This document shows, piece by piece, positions 15,215-24,916 of a stretch of DNA of 64,000 nt. The notes under the pieces are model-generated. The model ran no database searches and had not been told where the DNA came from. It saw only the letters and a program-made list of their open reading frames with translations. This DNA comes from Acidobacteriaceae bacterium (GTDB taxonomy: Bacteria > Acidobacteriota > Terriglobia > Terriglobales > Acidobacteriaceae), in NCBI GenBank assembly GCA_030037545.1, contig JASHRF010000076.1, positions 1 through 64,000 on the forward strand, written 5' to 3'. Positions within the stretch are counted from its first letter, which is position 1. Every line of letters begins with the position of its first letter. Position numbers and translations under genes: made by a program.

Positions 15215-17740
15215 TTACGGCTCCAGCCGCAGCGTGTGCGTGGTCTGCGCGGTGACGGCCGCAGGCGTAAACGGCAGCGCGAAAGTCGTTCCGCTGTACC
15301 ACGCGTTCCACTGGTTGCGGTAGTAGGGGCTGAATACATTACTGCTCTCGCCGAGGACGATGTTCTCCGTCGAGCCATCGATATTGTTCCAGTCCATGGT
15401 GAAGCGCTGCGACGGGCCGACAAACGGGCTGACCTGCTTGACGGTGGTGGTGTCTCCGCTCATAGGCAGAGGTCCGGTGTTGGCGATGCGGCCAACCAGG
15501 GGCAGGAATTCGGCCAGCGGATGCTCGATATCGATCACGTGCCAGCCGCCGTACATCCAGTTGTCAATGTTGGCGGGTGCTTTGCCGTTGGTCATGCCCT
15601 CGCGTACGGCTTCCGTCAGCAGCGCGTTCCAGTCCTTATAGCCGATTGGCAGCCACGCCGGATCGAAGTTCATCACGATTTGCTCCTCGGCAAACTGCGA
15701 TTCGCCCCAATGATAGTCGGTCCACAGGTCACCCAGCTTGGGTTTCAGGATCAGCGGCCAGAGCGCGTCGCGGGTCTGGTCGACGACGGACGGCGCGGCG
15801 GAATTCACGGTCAGTTTTCCATCCCAGCTCCGCATCAGGTCAGCAGCCTTGCGCAGGCGGTCGTCGACTCCGTCGGAATGGTCGATGGCATAGGCGAAGC
15901 GCTGGCCAAGTTCCTGGTCCACTTCGCTGTAAATGTCCATCTGCACCGAGAGCATGTCTTTGGGCGTAAGGCCGTCGCGTCCGTCGAGCAGCTTGTAGAG
16001 GCGCTCAATGCGATAGGGATCAATCCACTCGTCGGTGATTGGATATGGGGACTTATCAGTGGTTACGCGCGAGTTGGCCGTGGCCAGAAATCCGGAAGGC
16101 GGATCGAGGGCGTTGGGCATGTCAGCGAAGGGGATGTAGCCTTGCCACTCGTGCGCATGGTCCTGGATGGGCAGGTCCATAAGGCGCGCCGGGCGCAGGG
16201 GCACTTTGCCGATGGCGTGATACGCGATGTGGCCCTGGTCGTCGGAGTAGACAAGATTCTGCGCCGGCCAGCACCAGTCGGCGAGCGCCGCGGAGAATTC
16301 CGCCCAGTTCTCGGCCACGTTCATTGCGTACAGCGGAATGGCGTGCAGGGTGGGATCGTAGAGATTCCACTTAAGCGCGATGGGGCGCGGCTCATGGACC
16401 AGGGAGTTCACCAGCGGGCCGTGATCGGTGGACTCGACATCGACGGTCACATCGCGGCCGGCGCGCACATGAATCACCTCGCGATCCACGCTGAGGGGAT
16501 GCCATTGCCCGTCTTGCCCCAGGTAGTTGCCTTTGCCGTCGAGCTTTTCGAAATAGAGATCTTGCACGTCGGCCATCAGGTCAGTGAATCCCCAGGCCAC
16601 GTGCTCATTGTGCCCGGCGATGATGAAAGGAAATCCGGGCAAGGTGACGCCGGCGGCATCGAAGCCCGGAGCGCGCAGGCCGGCCATGTACCAGATGTTG
16701 GGCTCGGTGAGCCGGATGTGCATGTCGTTCGAGAGCAGCGATTTTCCGCTGGCGGTATGGCTGCCGGCGATGACCCACTGGTTTGAGCCCACGGAGCAGC
16801 CCCGGCAAAGCGGCCTCCCCAGCCCATCCTGGACCTCCATCGGAGCGTGGGGTTCGGGCGCGCCCGGGCTCGGCTCCGGAATCGGCGAAGGCGCTGCTCG
16901 GACCGCGCTGCTGTTCGCTCCGCTGTCTTCGTCGTCTTGGCTGCCATCTTGGCGCCGGAGCGGCGCGGGTTGCGGCCGGCTTAAGTCCGGATCCACGCCG
17001 GTAGGTGGATGGTCGCGCCACGAGCCGACCGGATAGAGGTCAGACTCCAGCTTCGGATTATTCAGCTTTGCGGCTACGTACCAGCGGTCCAGCTTGGTGG
17101 CGGCGTGCATGTCAAGCTCCTGCACCTCCATCAGCCCCACGCTGACGGAATCGACTCCGGTCCACGGCTGCGGTCTGTACATCAGGAGGCGGAACTCCGC
17201 CGGCAGCCTGCCTGTTGCCTCGCTTTGGGCAATAAATGCGTTCACGCCGCGCGCGTAGTCGTCCAGGCGCCTGCGATCAGCAGGCGGAAGACTGGCGTAA
17301 ATGCGCTGAGCCTGCCTGCCGAATCCGAGCACGCGCTGCATGCGGTCGTGCTCGATGAGCGAGGGGCCGAGAATCTCGGCCAGATCACCGTTGGCGTGGC
17401 GGCGGAACATGTCCATCTGCCAGAGGCGGTCCTGCGCGGTTACGTAGCCCTGGGCTGCGAAGAGGTCATCCTGCGTGGCGGCGTCGATGTGCGGCGTGCC
17501 AAGGGCGTCGCGACGCACCGTCACCGGCGCAGAGAGCGCGGGCACGCGCAGCGTGCCGTCCATCTGCGGCAGGGCAGCGCGCTCGGCTGTGTAAAGCCAC
17601 AGCACGCCCGCGATGGCCGCGAACAGAACGAGTACTGCGAGCGCGGCGGCGAACCACGTCAACCAGCGCAGCCAACGCCGCGGGGATGGGCTTGCCGGAA
17701 GACGGCCCGCGGTGGGAGTCGATGAGTGCGTTTCCGCCAT
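15215..17740 (-). CDS. Penicillin-acylase-family (Ntn) hydrolase, membrane anchored or exported
   Basis: 841 aa, the normal size for single-chain precursors cleaved autocatalytically into alpha and beta chains. An N-terminal hydrophobic anchor (WFAAALAVLVLFAAIAGVLW) is followed by the family start PVTVRRDALGTPHIDAATQ. The nucleophile is the Ser of CSVGSNQWV (about Ser319), after which IAGSHTASGKSLLSNDMH fits the beta-chain start. The linker just before cleavage has an unusual acidic and Pro-rich stretch (about residues 270-305). Known members cleave penicillins, acyl-homoserine lactones or peptide-linked acyl groups; the substrate here is unknown. Confidence 0.9.
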   Translation of the reverse strand: MAETHSSTPTAGRLPASPSPRRWLRWLTWFAAALAVLVLFAAIAGVLWLYTAERAALPQMDGTLRVPALSAPVTVRRDALGTPHIDAATQDDLFAAQGYVTAQDRLWQMDMFRRHANGDLAEILGPSLIEHDRMQRVLGFGRQAQRIYASLPPADRRRLDDYARGVNAFIAQSEATGRLPAEFRLLMYRPQPWTGVDSVSVGLMEVQELDMHAATKLDRWYVAAKLNNPKLESDLYPVGSWRDHPPTGVDPDLSRPQPAPLRRQDGSQDDEDSGANSSAVRAAPSPIPEPSPGAPEPHAPMEVQDGLGRPLCRGCSVGSNQWVIAGSHTASGKSLLSNDMHIRLTEPNIWYMAGLRAPGFDAAGVTLPGFPFIIAGHNEHVAWGFTDLMADVQDLYFEKLDGKGNYLGQDGQWHPLSVDREVIHVRAGRDVTVDVESTDHGPLVNSLVHEPRPIALKWNLYDPTLHAIPLYAMNVAENWAEFSAALADWCWPAQNLVYSDDQGHIAYHAIGKVPLRPARLMDLPIQDHAHEWQGYIPFADMPNALDPPSGFLATANSRVTTDKSPYPITDEWIDPYRIERLYKLLDGRDGLTPKDMLSVQMDIYSEVDQELGQRFAYAIDHSDGVDDRLRKAADLMRSWDGKLTVNSAAPSVVDQTRDALWPLILKPKLGDLWTDYHWGESQFAEEQIVMNFDPAWLPIGYKDWNALLTEAVREGMTNGKAPANIDNWMYGGWHVIDIEHPLAEFLPLVGRIANTGPLPMSGDTTTVKQVSPFVGPSQRFTMDWNNIDGSTENIVLGESSNVFSPYYRNQWNAWYSGTTFALPFTPAAVTAQTTHTLRLEP

Positions 17741-17831
17741 GAGTCAGCTACAGGATAGCGCCGATCCACTGCGGAGCGTCGGTGCGGAGGGTTGCGACGG
17801 CGGATTGGGTTGAAGCGGCAGTGCGGGCAGG

Positions 17832-19004
17832 CTATCGCGCGGCCGGTTCCGGCGCACGGTCCGATTGCGCCGAAGTTCTACGCCCGTAGACTACCACCAG
17901 CCAGATCATCAGCAGCGCCAGGATTCCGAGAATCAGCAGGCTGCCTTCGGGGCCATCGGAGCCGCCGCTCAACAGCGGGTTTCCGGCGGGCGCGGTGCTG
18001 AGGAAGTGACCCTGGGGCACGAGACCGCTGTCGGCCGTGCCGTAGAAGTAGGTTTCGGCCCAGTCCCAGCCGGCGTGGCAGCCGATTGCCCACCATGCCG
18101 AGCCGGTGACGCGGATGCTGACGCAAAAGACGAAGCCGATGGCGGCAGCGCTGAAGATGCCAACCCAGTTCTCGCCGCCGTTGCCGGTGTGCAGGAAGCC
18201 GAAAAACGTGGACGTGACCCAGGCGGCCTGCCAGAACGCGCTGTGCGCGGCAGCCCTGCGGTGAAGAATGAAACAAGGCACGAGGCCCAGCAGCGCGATC
18301 ACATACACGCCCCACATCTCGAGGCCCTTGTGGCGTACCGCCAGGCCGGCGCAGACCAGGGCCTCCAGGCCCAGCGCCCACCAGAAGTTGATGCCACGGG
18401 TGAGCGTGTATTGCAAATAACAGCGGAAGGTTCCTTCTTCCACGCATCCGGTCATCAGGAAGACGCAGCCCCAGAAGAGCGCATAGCCAAGGACCGCGGC
18501 TGCGGAGAGCGTTGGCCCTCCAAAGCGCAGCCAGTGGCCGGCTGCAAGCCCGCCCACCAGAATCGACAGTGCGGCAAAACCGACCGCCAGGCCGGCGAAG
18601 AAGTAGCGCGTGCGCCGCAGACCGCCAAGGTTGTAATCGATCATGCGCCGCCGCTCGATCAGAGCCGTCACGGGCGCGGCCACCAGCAGCCCCACGAACA
18701 GGACAAGCTCGTTGAAGAACACGCTCCGCGGGGTGAAGCCGAGCTTAGGGTTGACCAAGTGCAGGGTGGTGAGGACAACGCCCGTGGCAATGGCCGCGAC
18801 GACATAAACGACGACGAAGATCAGCACCGACCAGCCGGCGCGCAGACCCTGCGGGCCGAGGAACATCCAGCGCAACCAGCTCTCCTTATCCGCCGGTCCG
18901 GGCGGCAAGGCCTCAGGCGGTGCGACAATTTCGCCGGGTTCGGGCTTCTGCGGTTCATCGGCTCGATGATTCAGGTCAAGCGATTCGGGCGTCTGCGGCT
19001 CCAT
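17832..19004 (-). CDS. CPBP-family intramembrane metalloprotease
   Basis: 390 aa with about eight membrane segments after a 45-residue Pro/Glu-rich cytoplasmic tail. The three CPBP (Abi/CAAX) motifs are visible: EEGTFR (EExxxR), FFGFLH (FxxxH) and the third region HAGWDW. ATG 19004 is preceded by AAGGAGGGCTC, an excellent ribosome site. Such proteases cleave within or near membranes, but substrates in bacteria are mostly unknown. It stands alone, downstream of a permease remnant on the same strand. Confidence 0.88.
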   Translation of the reverse strand: MEPQTPESLDLNHRADEPQKPEPGEIVAPPEALPPGPADKESWLRWMFLGPQGLRAGWSVLIFVVVYVVAAIATGVVLTTLHLVNPKLGFTPRSVFFNELVLFVGLLVAAPVTALIERRRMIDYNLGGLRRTRYFFAGLAVGFAALSILVGGLAAGHWLRFGGPTLSAAAVLGYALFWGCVFLMTGCVEEGTFRCYLQYTLTRGINFWWALGLEALVCAGLAVRHKGLEMWGVYVIALLGLVPCFILHRRAAAHSAFWQAAWVTSTFFGFLHTGNGGENWVGIFSAAAIGFVFCVSIRVTGSAWWAIGCHAGWDWAETYFYGTADSGLVPQGHFLSTAPAGNPLLSGGSDGPEGSLLILGILALLMIWLVVVYGRRTSAQSDRAPEPAAR

Positions 19005-19100
19005 GAGCCCTCCTTGGGCAGCGAAAGATTCGGCTGGAGCATTGTATCGAAGAGACGCCGCTGCCGGCTCGATGCACAGGTTCGATCGAGCTTCAGCGCT

Positions 19101-19229
19101 CTACTCGTCGCACAGTGCGGCCATGGGATCGATGCGTGCCGCGCGGTGCGCCGGAATCCAGCTTGCGAACAGCGCAATCGCCGCTACCGCTGCGGGGATG
19201 CCGGCAAAGACGGAGAAGGTCGTTTTCAT
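19101..19229 (-). pseudogene. C-terminal remnant of an FtsX/MacB-type ABC permease
   Basis: 42 codons ending at TAG 19101. The tail ALFASWIPAHRAARIDPMAA is the characteristic last helix and end of MacB-like permeases (usually WIPARRAARVDPMVALR). The remaining several hundred residues are missing; upstream sequence to 19539 shows no matching frame. This is a deletion remnant. Confidence 0.7.
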
Positions 19230-19539
19230 GGTGTGAATTTCTGCCCGTGCTGACTAAAGCACGCTTTTATGGCCGACTGAACGCGGCCTCCAGGACGCAT
19301 TAAGTTCATTGTTTTTAGCCAGTTGTACCGCCTTTTTGTGCCGCCTCCTGTAGACACACGAATCTGGAATCGGGTTGCGCGGGATGAAGACTGGACGGGG
19401 ATTTCTACCTGGGAGTTTCCCCAGGTGAACAGCCGGCGAATCCGACAGCAACTGCAATGTTTGCGAGGGCATCCTAGTGGTCAAGCGACGCCTCTGCCGG
19501 TGCTGAGAAGCCGTTGGAATTAAGGGTCTTGGGGGAAGG
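19230..19539. other. Spacer before the MEDS kinase, nothing assigned
   Basis: No ORF with coding character was found. One short hairpin, CCTGGG/CCCAGG around 19408-19426, is present. It may hold the promoter of the kinase gene, but no clear -35/-10 pair is visible. Confidence 0.3.
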
Positions 19540-21384
19540 ATGCACACGGTAAACGAGGTTGGGGAAAAAGGCGTAGTCGGGGGCCCGGGAGGCAGCGGAA
19601 CCAAGGTAGGGTCGCATTGGGTGCGATTTTATGAGGATCCGTCAGTGTTTCTCGATCAACTGGCGGAATTTGCGGGGTCGGCGCTGGGCTCGGGCGGCGC
19701 GTGCATTGTGATTGCCACCGCCGAGTGCCGCAGCGGTTTGGCCGACCGGCTCACAGAGTGGGCGATCGATGTCCGGCTGGCTGCCCGTTCGGGCCGGTAC
19801 ATCGCTGTCGATGCCCAGGAAATGCTGGGCCGGTTCATGGTGGAGGGTTGGCCTGACCGCGACCTGTTCTACCGCACGATTGAGCCGGTGCTGGCGCATG
19901 CCGAATCCGCGCTCACCCGCAAGTGCGGCGTGGTTTCGGTCTTTGGCGAGATGGTGGCCCTGCTGTGGAAGGGCGGGCACTACGATGCCACCATCCAGCT
20001 CGAGCAACTGTGGAACGAAGTGGCCACACAGCATTGCCTCTCGCTGCTCTGCGCCTATCCGCTCTCCCTTTTTGCCCACGACGCGGAGCAGGAAGGCTTC
20101 CGCAAGGTCTGCCAGCAGCATGCCGAAGCGGCGCCCGCCGAGAGCTTCACCTCGATGGGAAGTGAATCGGAGCGCAAGCGCATGGTCAGCTCGCTGCAGC
20201 AAAAGACGGCGCTGGTGTGCAGCGTGATGGAGGAGCGAGAGCGTGCCATTGCGGAGCGCAAGCACGCTGAAGAGAAGCTCTTTCGCAGCGAAGAGTTTGC
20301 GCGCAAGGTGGTGGAGAGCTGCACGGACTGCGTGAAGGTTCTGGACCTGGAGGGGCGCCTCGAATACATGAGCCCCTCAGGGCAGGCGGCGATGGAGATT
20401 TCGGACCTAAGCAGATTTCTGGGCAGGACCTGGCTGGAGCTGTGGAAGGACGAGGACCGTCCGCGCATCGAAGAAGCGGTTGCAGTGGCGAAACGCGGTG
20501 GCGTAGGCATGTTTCAGGCCGATTGCATCACCATCTCCGACCGGCGCAAATACTGGGACGTCCGCGTTACGCCGGCCCGCGGACGCGACGGCGCCATCGA
20601 ACGCCTGATCGCCTTCTCGCGCGACTTGACGGAGTTGCACGAGGCGCAGCAGATCGCCATTCAGGCGGAGAAGGTGGCCGCCGCCGGGCGCATGGCGGCC
20701 ACCATTGCGCACGAGATCAACAATCCGCTGGAAGCGGTTACCAACTTCATTTACCTGGCGCGCACCAGTCCCAAGATGCCTGAAGAAGCAGCCCGCCAAC
20801 TGGAGATTGCCGACCGCGAGCTGACGCGCGTGGCGCAGATGGCGCAGAAGACGCTGGGCTTCTATCGCGACACGTCGAAGAACAAGTGGATGGGCGTTTG
20901 CGAGGTGGTGGATGACGTGCTGCTCATCTACGAGCGCAAGCTGCGCAACAAACAGATGCAGACCACAGTCGACGTCGATCCTTCCCTGAAAATCTTTGTC
21001 AAGCAGGGCGAGCTCAAACAGGCGCTCTCAAACCTGGTGGCCAACGCCATTGACGCCTCGCGCGAGGGCGGCGCCATCTGGCTGCGCGCGCACGCGAGCA
21101 AAAACTGGACCAACGACATGGAGCCGGGCATCCGCATCACACTGGCAGACAACGGTTCAGGCATGGCGCCGGAAGTCCAGAAGCGCATCTTCGCTCCGTT
21201 CTTTACAACCAAGACGAACGTGGGAACGGGCATCGGGTTGTGGGTCACCAAGTCGCTGATCGAGCAGCAGTGCGGTTACCTGCGCTTCCGCAGCCGCCAG
21301 GGCCGGCATTCCGGAACAGTAATGAGCATGTTTCTGCCCGCAGAGCCCCATCCACAGGCCCACCAGGCTCAACTGGCCGCTTAA
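19540..21384 (+). CDS. MEDS-PAS sensor histidine kinase
   Basis: 614 aa, no membrane segment, so cytoplasmic. The N-terminus (residues about 20-200) fits the MEDS domain (methanogen/methylotroph DcmR sensory): HWVRFYEDPSVFLDQLAEF and the late LLCAYPLSLFAHDAEQEGF. A PAS domain follows (FARKVVESCTDCVKVLDLEG). The HisKA H-box is MAATIAHEINNPLEAV (His391), and the ATPase has the N-box SNLVANAIDASREGG, ITLADNGSGM and TGIGLWVTKSL. ATG 19540 is preceded by GGGGGAAGG, very close. No response regulator is adjacent. Confidence 0.88.
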   Translation: MHTVNEVGEKGVVGGPGGSGTKVGSHWVRFYEDPSVFLDQLAEFAGSALGSGGACIVIATAECRSGLADRLTEWAIDVRLAARSGRYIAVDAQEMLGRFMVEGWPDRDLFYRTIEPVLAHAESALTRKCGVVSVFGEMVALLWKGGHYDATIQLEQLWNEVATQHCLSLLCAYPLSLFAHDAEQEGFRKVCQQHAEAAPAESFTSMGSESERKRMVSSLQQKTALVCSVMEERERAIAERKHAEEKLFRSEEFARKVVESCTDCVKVLDLEGRLEYMSPSGQAAMEISDLSRFLGRTWLELWKDEDRPRIEEAVAVAKRGGVGMFQADCITISDRRKYWDVRVTPARGRDGAIERLIAFSRDLTELHEAQQIAIQAEKVAAAGRMAATIAHEINNPLEAVTNFIYLARTSPKMPEEAARQLEIADRELTRVAQMAQKTLGFYRDTSKNKWMGVCEVVDDVLLIYERKLRNKQMQTTVDVDPSLKIFVKQGELKQALSNLVANAIDASREGGAIWLRAHASKNWTNDMEPGIRITLADNGSGMAPEVQKRIFAPFFTTKTNVGTGIGLWVTKSLIEQQCGYLRFRSRQGRHSGTVMSMFLPAEPHPQAHQAQLAA

Positions 21385-21555
21385 GGATTCCGCCAGATTC
21401 CGTAGCTGCAATTCTCATTGCGGGCCATACGCCTGCGCGCCGCCGTGAAATTTCGCGGGCTCAGCGGGGCGCCCATCATCAGGCCGGATCACCCATACAT
21501 TGCCGACGAGAAAATCCGAATTGGGGGCAAGATTCGGAGTGCGCTACGAGCGATA

Positions 21556-22725
21556 ATGAGCGACGATGGTTTCATGAACAGCAACGCACAGCTCGTGCCG
21601 GATGCTTCTCGCATCTCATCCTTTCGCGTGTCGCTCGATGCAGAAAATGACGCAGGGACGGACGGCCGCAAGACCGAATCGTCCCCGCTCGATGTTGAAA
21701 CCGCGTGGCGGCAGCTTCTCGTCCGCAACCGCAAGGCGGGTTTCTTTTACGGCGTTACCAGCACTGGAGTTTTTTGCCGCGCCGGCTGCGCCAGCCGGCG
21801 GCCTCGGCGCGCCAACGTACGATTCTTCCGTACGGCGGCCGAGGCGCAGGCGGCTGGATTTCGCCCCTGCCAGCGCTGCCGCCCCACCACTGCCACTGCG
21901 TGGGGCAGACCTTTGGACCAGATTCGCGCCTACATCGAGGGTCACTTGGATCAGCGGGTGCGGCTGGCCGAGCTTGGCCGCCTGGCGGGACTCAGCCCGT
22001 TTACCGTGCAACGGCTGTTCAAGCGTGAGATGGGCGTGAGCCCGCTCGAGTATCAGCGCGCGCTTCGGGCCGGCTCCTTGCGCGGCGCGTTGAAGAGAGG
22101 TGACAGCGTGACGAATGCCATTTACAACTCCGGTTTTGGATCCTCGAGCCGCGCGTGGGAGGGCGCGCAACTGGGAATGACGCCGGCGCGGTTTGCCAAG
22201 GGCGGCAAAGGCGAGCTGATCCGGTGGTGCGCCGCGGCTTCTCCATTTGGCTGGGTGATTGTGGGGGCGACCGGACGCGGGTTGTGCTGGTTGTCGCTGG
22301 CCCGGACGCGCGCGGAAGCCGAGGCGAGCCTGCGCGCGGAATTTCCCGCGGCTACTTTGCACCAGGATTCTTCTCTGACGCGGTTTGTGGACGCGGCAAT
22401 TACCAGCGTTCGCGAAGGCTCCGATCCGGACGGGAGCCGTGACTCGGCGGAACGGCTCGACTTGCGGGGCACGGTGTTTCAGTTGCGGGTTTGGCAGGCA
22501 CTGCGACAGATTCCGCGCGGCGAGACCCGCACTTACGGCCAGTTGGCGCGCGAGTTGGGCAACCCCAAGGCTTTCCGCGCCGTGGCCCGGGCTTGCGCGC
22601 TGAACCGCGTGGCGCTGCTGGTGCCGTGCCATCGCGTGGTGGGCGCGGGCGGCTCGGCGACCGGCTACCGCTGGGGCATCGACCGCAAACTGCAGATCCT
22701 GGCTGCCGAAAGCTCTTCCCGCTGA
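21556..22725 (+). CDS. ada: Ada-type bifunctional DNA alkylation repair protein and regulator
   Basis: Suicide methyltransferase and transcription activator of the adaptive response. Domains in order: Ada metal-binding domain with acceptor Cys in GVFCRAGC (about Cys74) and CQRCRP; AraC-type HTH (LAELGRLAGLSPFTVQRLFK); and the O6-methylguanine methyltransferase domain with the active site LVPCHRVVG (about Cys358). About 389 aa from the ATG at 21556. That start has no strong ribosome site and the ATG at 21574 is an alternative; the 46 upstream residues in the track are unlikely. It follows the MEDS kinase by about 170 bp. Confidence 0.92.
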   Translation: MSDDGFMNSNAQLVPDASRISSFRVSLDAENDAGTDGRKTESSPLDVETAWRQLLVRNRKAGFFYGVTSTGVFCRAGCASRRPRRANVRFFRTAAEAQAAGFRPCQRCRPTTATAWGRPLDQIRAYIEGHLDQRVRLAELGRLAGLSPFTVQRLFKREMGVSPLEYQRALRAGSLRGALKRGDSVTNAIYNSGFGSSSRAWEGAQLGMTPARFAKGGKGELIRWCAAASPFGWVIVGATGRGLCWLSLARTRAEAEASLRAEFPAATLHQDSSLTRFVDAAITSVREGSDPDGSRDSAERLDLRGTVFQLRVWQALRQIPRGETRTYGQLARELGNPKAFRAVARACALNRVALLVPCHRVVGAGGSATGYRWGIDRKLQILAAESSSR

Positions 22726-22825
22726 ACGCGATTGGTGGAACCGGAAGCGCGGGTTTCGCGTACCATTGACGTGCCGGGGTTTGCGACGGTTCGATTTGCG
22801 CGCGCTTGGAGCAGGGGAGGGGACG

Positions 22826-23332
22826 ATGTACTGCAGTGGATGCGGTGTGGCTTTAGCGCCGGGGCAGGCGTTTTGCCCGCAGTGCGGACGGCCGGTGGCG
22901 CCTGCTGTTCCTCCGGCTCCTGCGCTTCCGAATTTCGCATTCCAGGTGGAAAGCTATCGCGGCAAGATCCGGGCACTGGCGGCTGTATGGTTTGTCTACG
23001 CGGGGCTTAGGCTCTTGCTTGGATTCGCTGCCCTCACCTTTGCCAAACAATTCCTGAGCGGTGGATTCGGACCATGGATGAATGGCGCCACTCCGCCGGC
23101 CTGGATTTTCCCGGCCATTTTCAGGATTGCGTGGATCGCGCTTGTGGTATGGAGCGGGTTAGCCGCGGCGGCAGGATGGGGCCTGCTGGAGAACGCGCAG
23201 TGGGGCCGCATCGTCGCGATTATCGCGGCAATCGTGAACCTGATCAAGTTTCCGTTTGGAACGGCGATGGGGATATGGACACTGGTGATGCTGCTGGGGT
23301 ACAGGAATGCGACGCTGTACGAGCAGCTATAA
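22826..23332 (+). CDS. Zinc-ribbon membrane protein, unknown
   Basis: 168 aa. A short N-terminal zinc ribbon (MYCSGCGVALAPGQAFCPQC) is followed by a Pro/Ala linker and about three to four hydrophobic segments. ATG 22826 is chosen because GGGGAGGGGACG lies just upstream; the track start adds 20 residues. This architecture is common in soil bacteria and its function is not defined. Confidence 0.75.
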   Translation: MYCSGCGVALAPGQAFCPQCGRPVAPAVPPAPALPNFAFQVESYRGKIRALAAVWFVYAGLRLLLGFAALTFAKQFLSGGFGPWMNGATPPAWIFPAIFRIAWIALVVWSGLAAAAGWGLLENAQWGRIVAIIAAIVNLIKFPFGTAMGIWTLVMLLGYRNATLYEQL

Positions 23333-23413
23333 AGGCAGGGGCAGCGGCCAGGGGTCAGGCTGTTCCCCATATGGGTTTCAGACCACCCAGTTTTGCACCA
23401 TTGGGGGTTGCCA

Positions 23414-23435
23414 CAAGTCTCGATTTTGAGACTTG
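23414..23435. repeat. Perfect 8-bp hairpin in a spacer
   Basis: CAAGTCTC and GAGACTTG are separated by GATTTT. It lies between convergent genes (zinc-ribbon protein and the S41 peptidase) and may act as a bidirectional transcript end, although there is no T-tract beside it. Confidence 0.4.
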
Positions 23436-23478
23436 GGAAGGCGCCATCTAAAGGAACGAAATCAAGCGGCCGCGGATC

Positions 23479-24828
23479 TCACAGCGGCAGCCACTCGAAG
23501 GAGAACACCTTCCCGGCCTCGGCAGGATCCAATTTGACTCCAGCGAGCTCAGCGGCCCTGGCCAGCGCCGGGTCGCGGCCCGCGGCCAGGTCGGCCCCGG
23601 TCGGCAGAATCACCTCGTCGGGCGTGACCCCGGTCTTCTCAAGACTCTTGCCGTCGCTCATGATCAGATTGGCGTCGGTAACGCTGAATCCGTAGAAAAT
23701 CTGAGTGCCAAGACCTTGCGAGTCCTGGTAGAGTTTCGCTTCCATCACCGCGCCGGCGGTCCGGTCTCCGATCACCGTTCCCCGATGTTCGAGTTGAACC
23801 ACGCGCGCCAGCAGCTCCGAGGCGGAAGCCGATCCGGCGTCGACAAGCACGATGAGTTTTCCTCGAAATGGCTGCCCATGGTGCTTTGCAATCTCCGGCT
23901 TTGAGGGTTTTCTGCTCACCTTGTCGGCGATCTTTACATCGTGATCGAAGAGCGAGCCCAGGATCCATTCCAGCGTATCGACGGAGCCCCCGGGGTTTCC
24001 ACGCAGATCGAGGACCAGCGCCGAGTGCTTGCGCGCCTTATCCATGAACTCGTCGAAAGGGCCCTCGTCCCCGTCGAATTGCTGCAACTTGAGGAATATG
24101 GCATCGCCGATCTCCCGGAATTGCGCGCGCGAAACGTGGTCCTCCATCTCCCCCTTCCGGATCAGGTCCCAAACATCGGTTTCCCCTCCTGAATCTCCCG
24201 TCAGGTCCAGAACCCGTTTTCCTTCCTTGATCGTAGAGTTCACGATGGCCATGCGTTGCTCGCCGGTTGGAGCCTGGAGATCCAGCTAGAATCCGCTTTG
24301 CGGCGCCAGCACAAGGAAGTAGTACTGCATATCGTGGAAGTCGGCGCGGTTCACGTCATAGCCGTCCAGCTTGAGCACCTGGTCGCCGGGGCGCAGCTTG
24401 CTGGCGGCGTCGGTTCCGGGACGAACCCGCGTGACGAAACAGGAGTCTCCCACCAGCGCAAGGCGGTATCCTGGCTCGACGCGAGCGGCGTGTTGCGGGG
24501 GAACGAAGTAAGTGTGCGAATCCTGGAGGCCGGAAAGGAAGGCGGCCACGATCCTGAAGCCGTCGCCGTTGCTATGTGCGGCCGCGACGCGCGCGGAATA
24601 CTCCCGATAGCGGGCGTCCAAATCAAGGTTGTTGAATTTCTGGTCATAGTAATGCTTTTTGACCTCGTCGCGAGCGTCGCGAAGCATCTCAGAAATCTCC
24701 GCCCGCCCATCGTTGCTCAAGGTCTGCTGTTGCTGCGCCCCGGAGACTGTGCCTGCAAAGAATGAACAGGCAAAGAAACCGGCAATCGCCGGCAGAGAAC
24801 GACAGTGCATCATCGGCAAAGTGTTCAT
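23479..24828 (-). pseudogene. S41-family peptidase interrupted by a single in-frame TAG
   Basis: Read from 24828 the frame has a signal peptide (AIAGFFACSFFAGTVSG), an S41 N-terminal region and a PDZ-like part (GTDAASKLRPGDQVLKLDGY). It meets TAG at 24286-24288 after LAPQSGF, then continues without a frame change as LDLQAPTGEQR through ALVLDLRGNPGGSVDTLEW and the serine region VLVDAGSASASELLARV to 23479. Apart from the stop it is full length (449 codons). ATG 24828 is preceded by AAGGA. The usual catalytic Lys position reads GDRTAGAV, so catalysis was perhaps already altered. Confidence 0.8.
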
Positions 24829-24904
24829 TCCTTGAGATCCGTCTGGATAACGATGACCAGCTTACACCCGCGGGGAGCGATCTTCAATGCAGCGGTCGAT
24901 TCAG

Positions 24905-24910
24905 TACAAT
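24905..24910 (+). promoter_or_regulatory. Putative -10 box directly before hemB
   Basis: TACAAT ends six bases before the hemB ATG at 24917, so transcription would begin at or next to the start codon (leaderless). No good -35 is visible. Confidence 0.35.
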
Positions 24911-24916
24911 TTGGAT

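Noticed and set aside
15107-16786. 559-aa plus-strand ORF
   Set aside because: It is antisense to the penicillin-acylase gene, has no family signature and is open only because of GC-rich codon use on the other strand.
17865-19253. 462-aa plus-strand ORF over the CPBP protease gene
   Set aside because: Antisense shadow; the CPBP motifs and a strong ribosome site support the minus strand.
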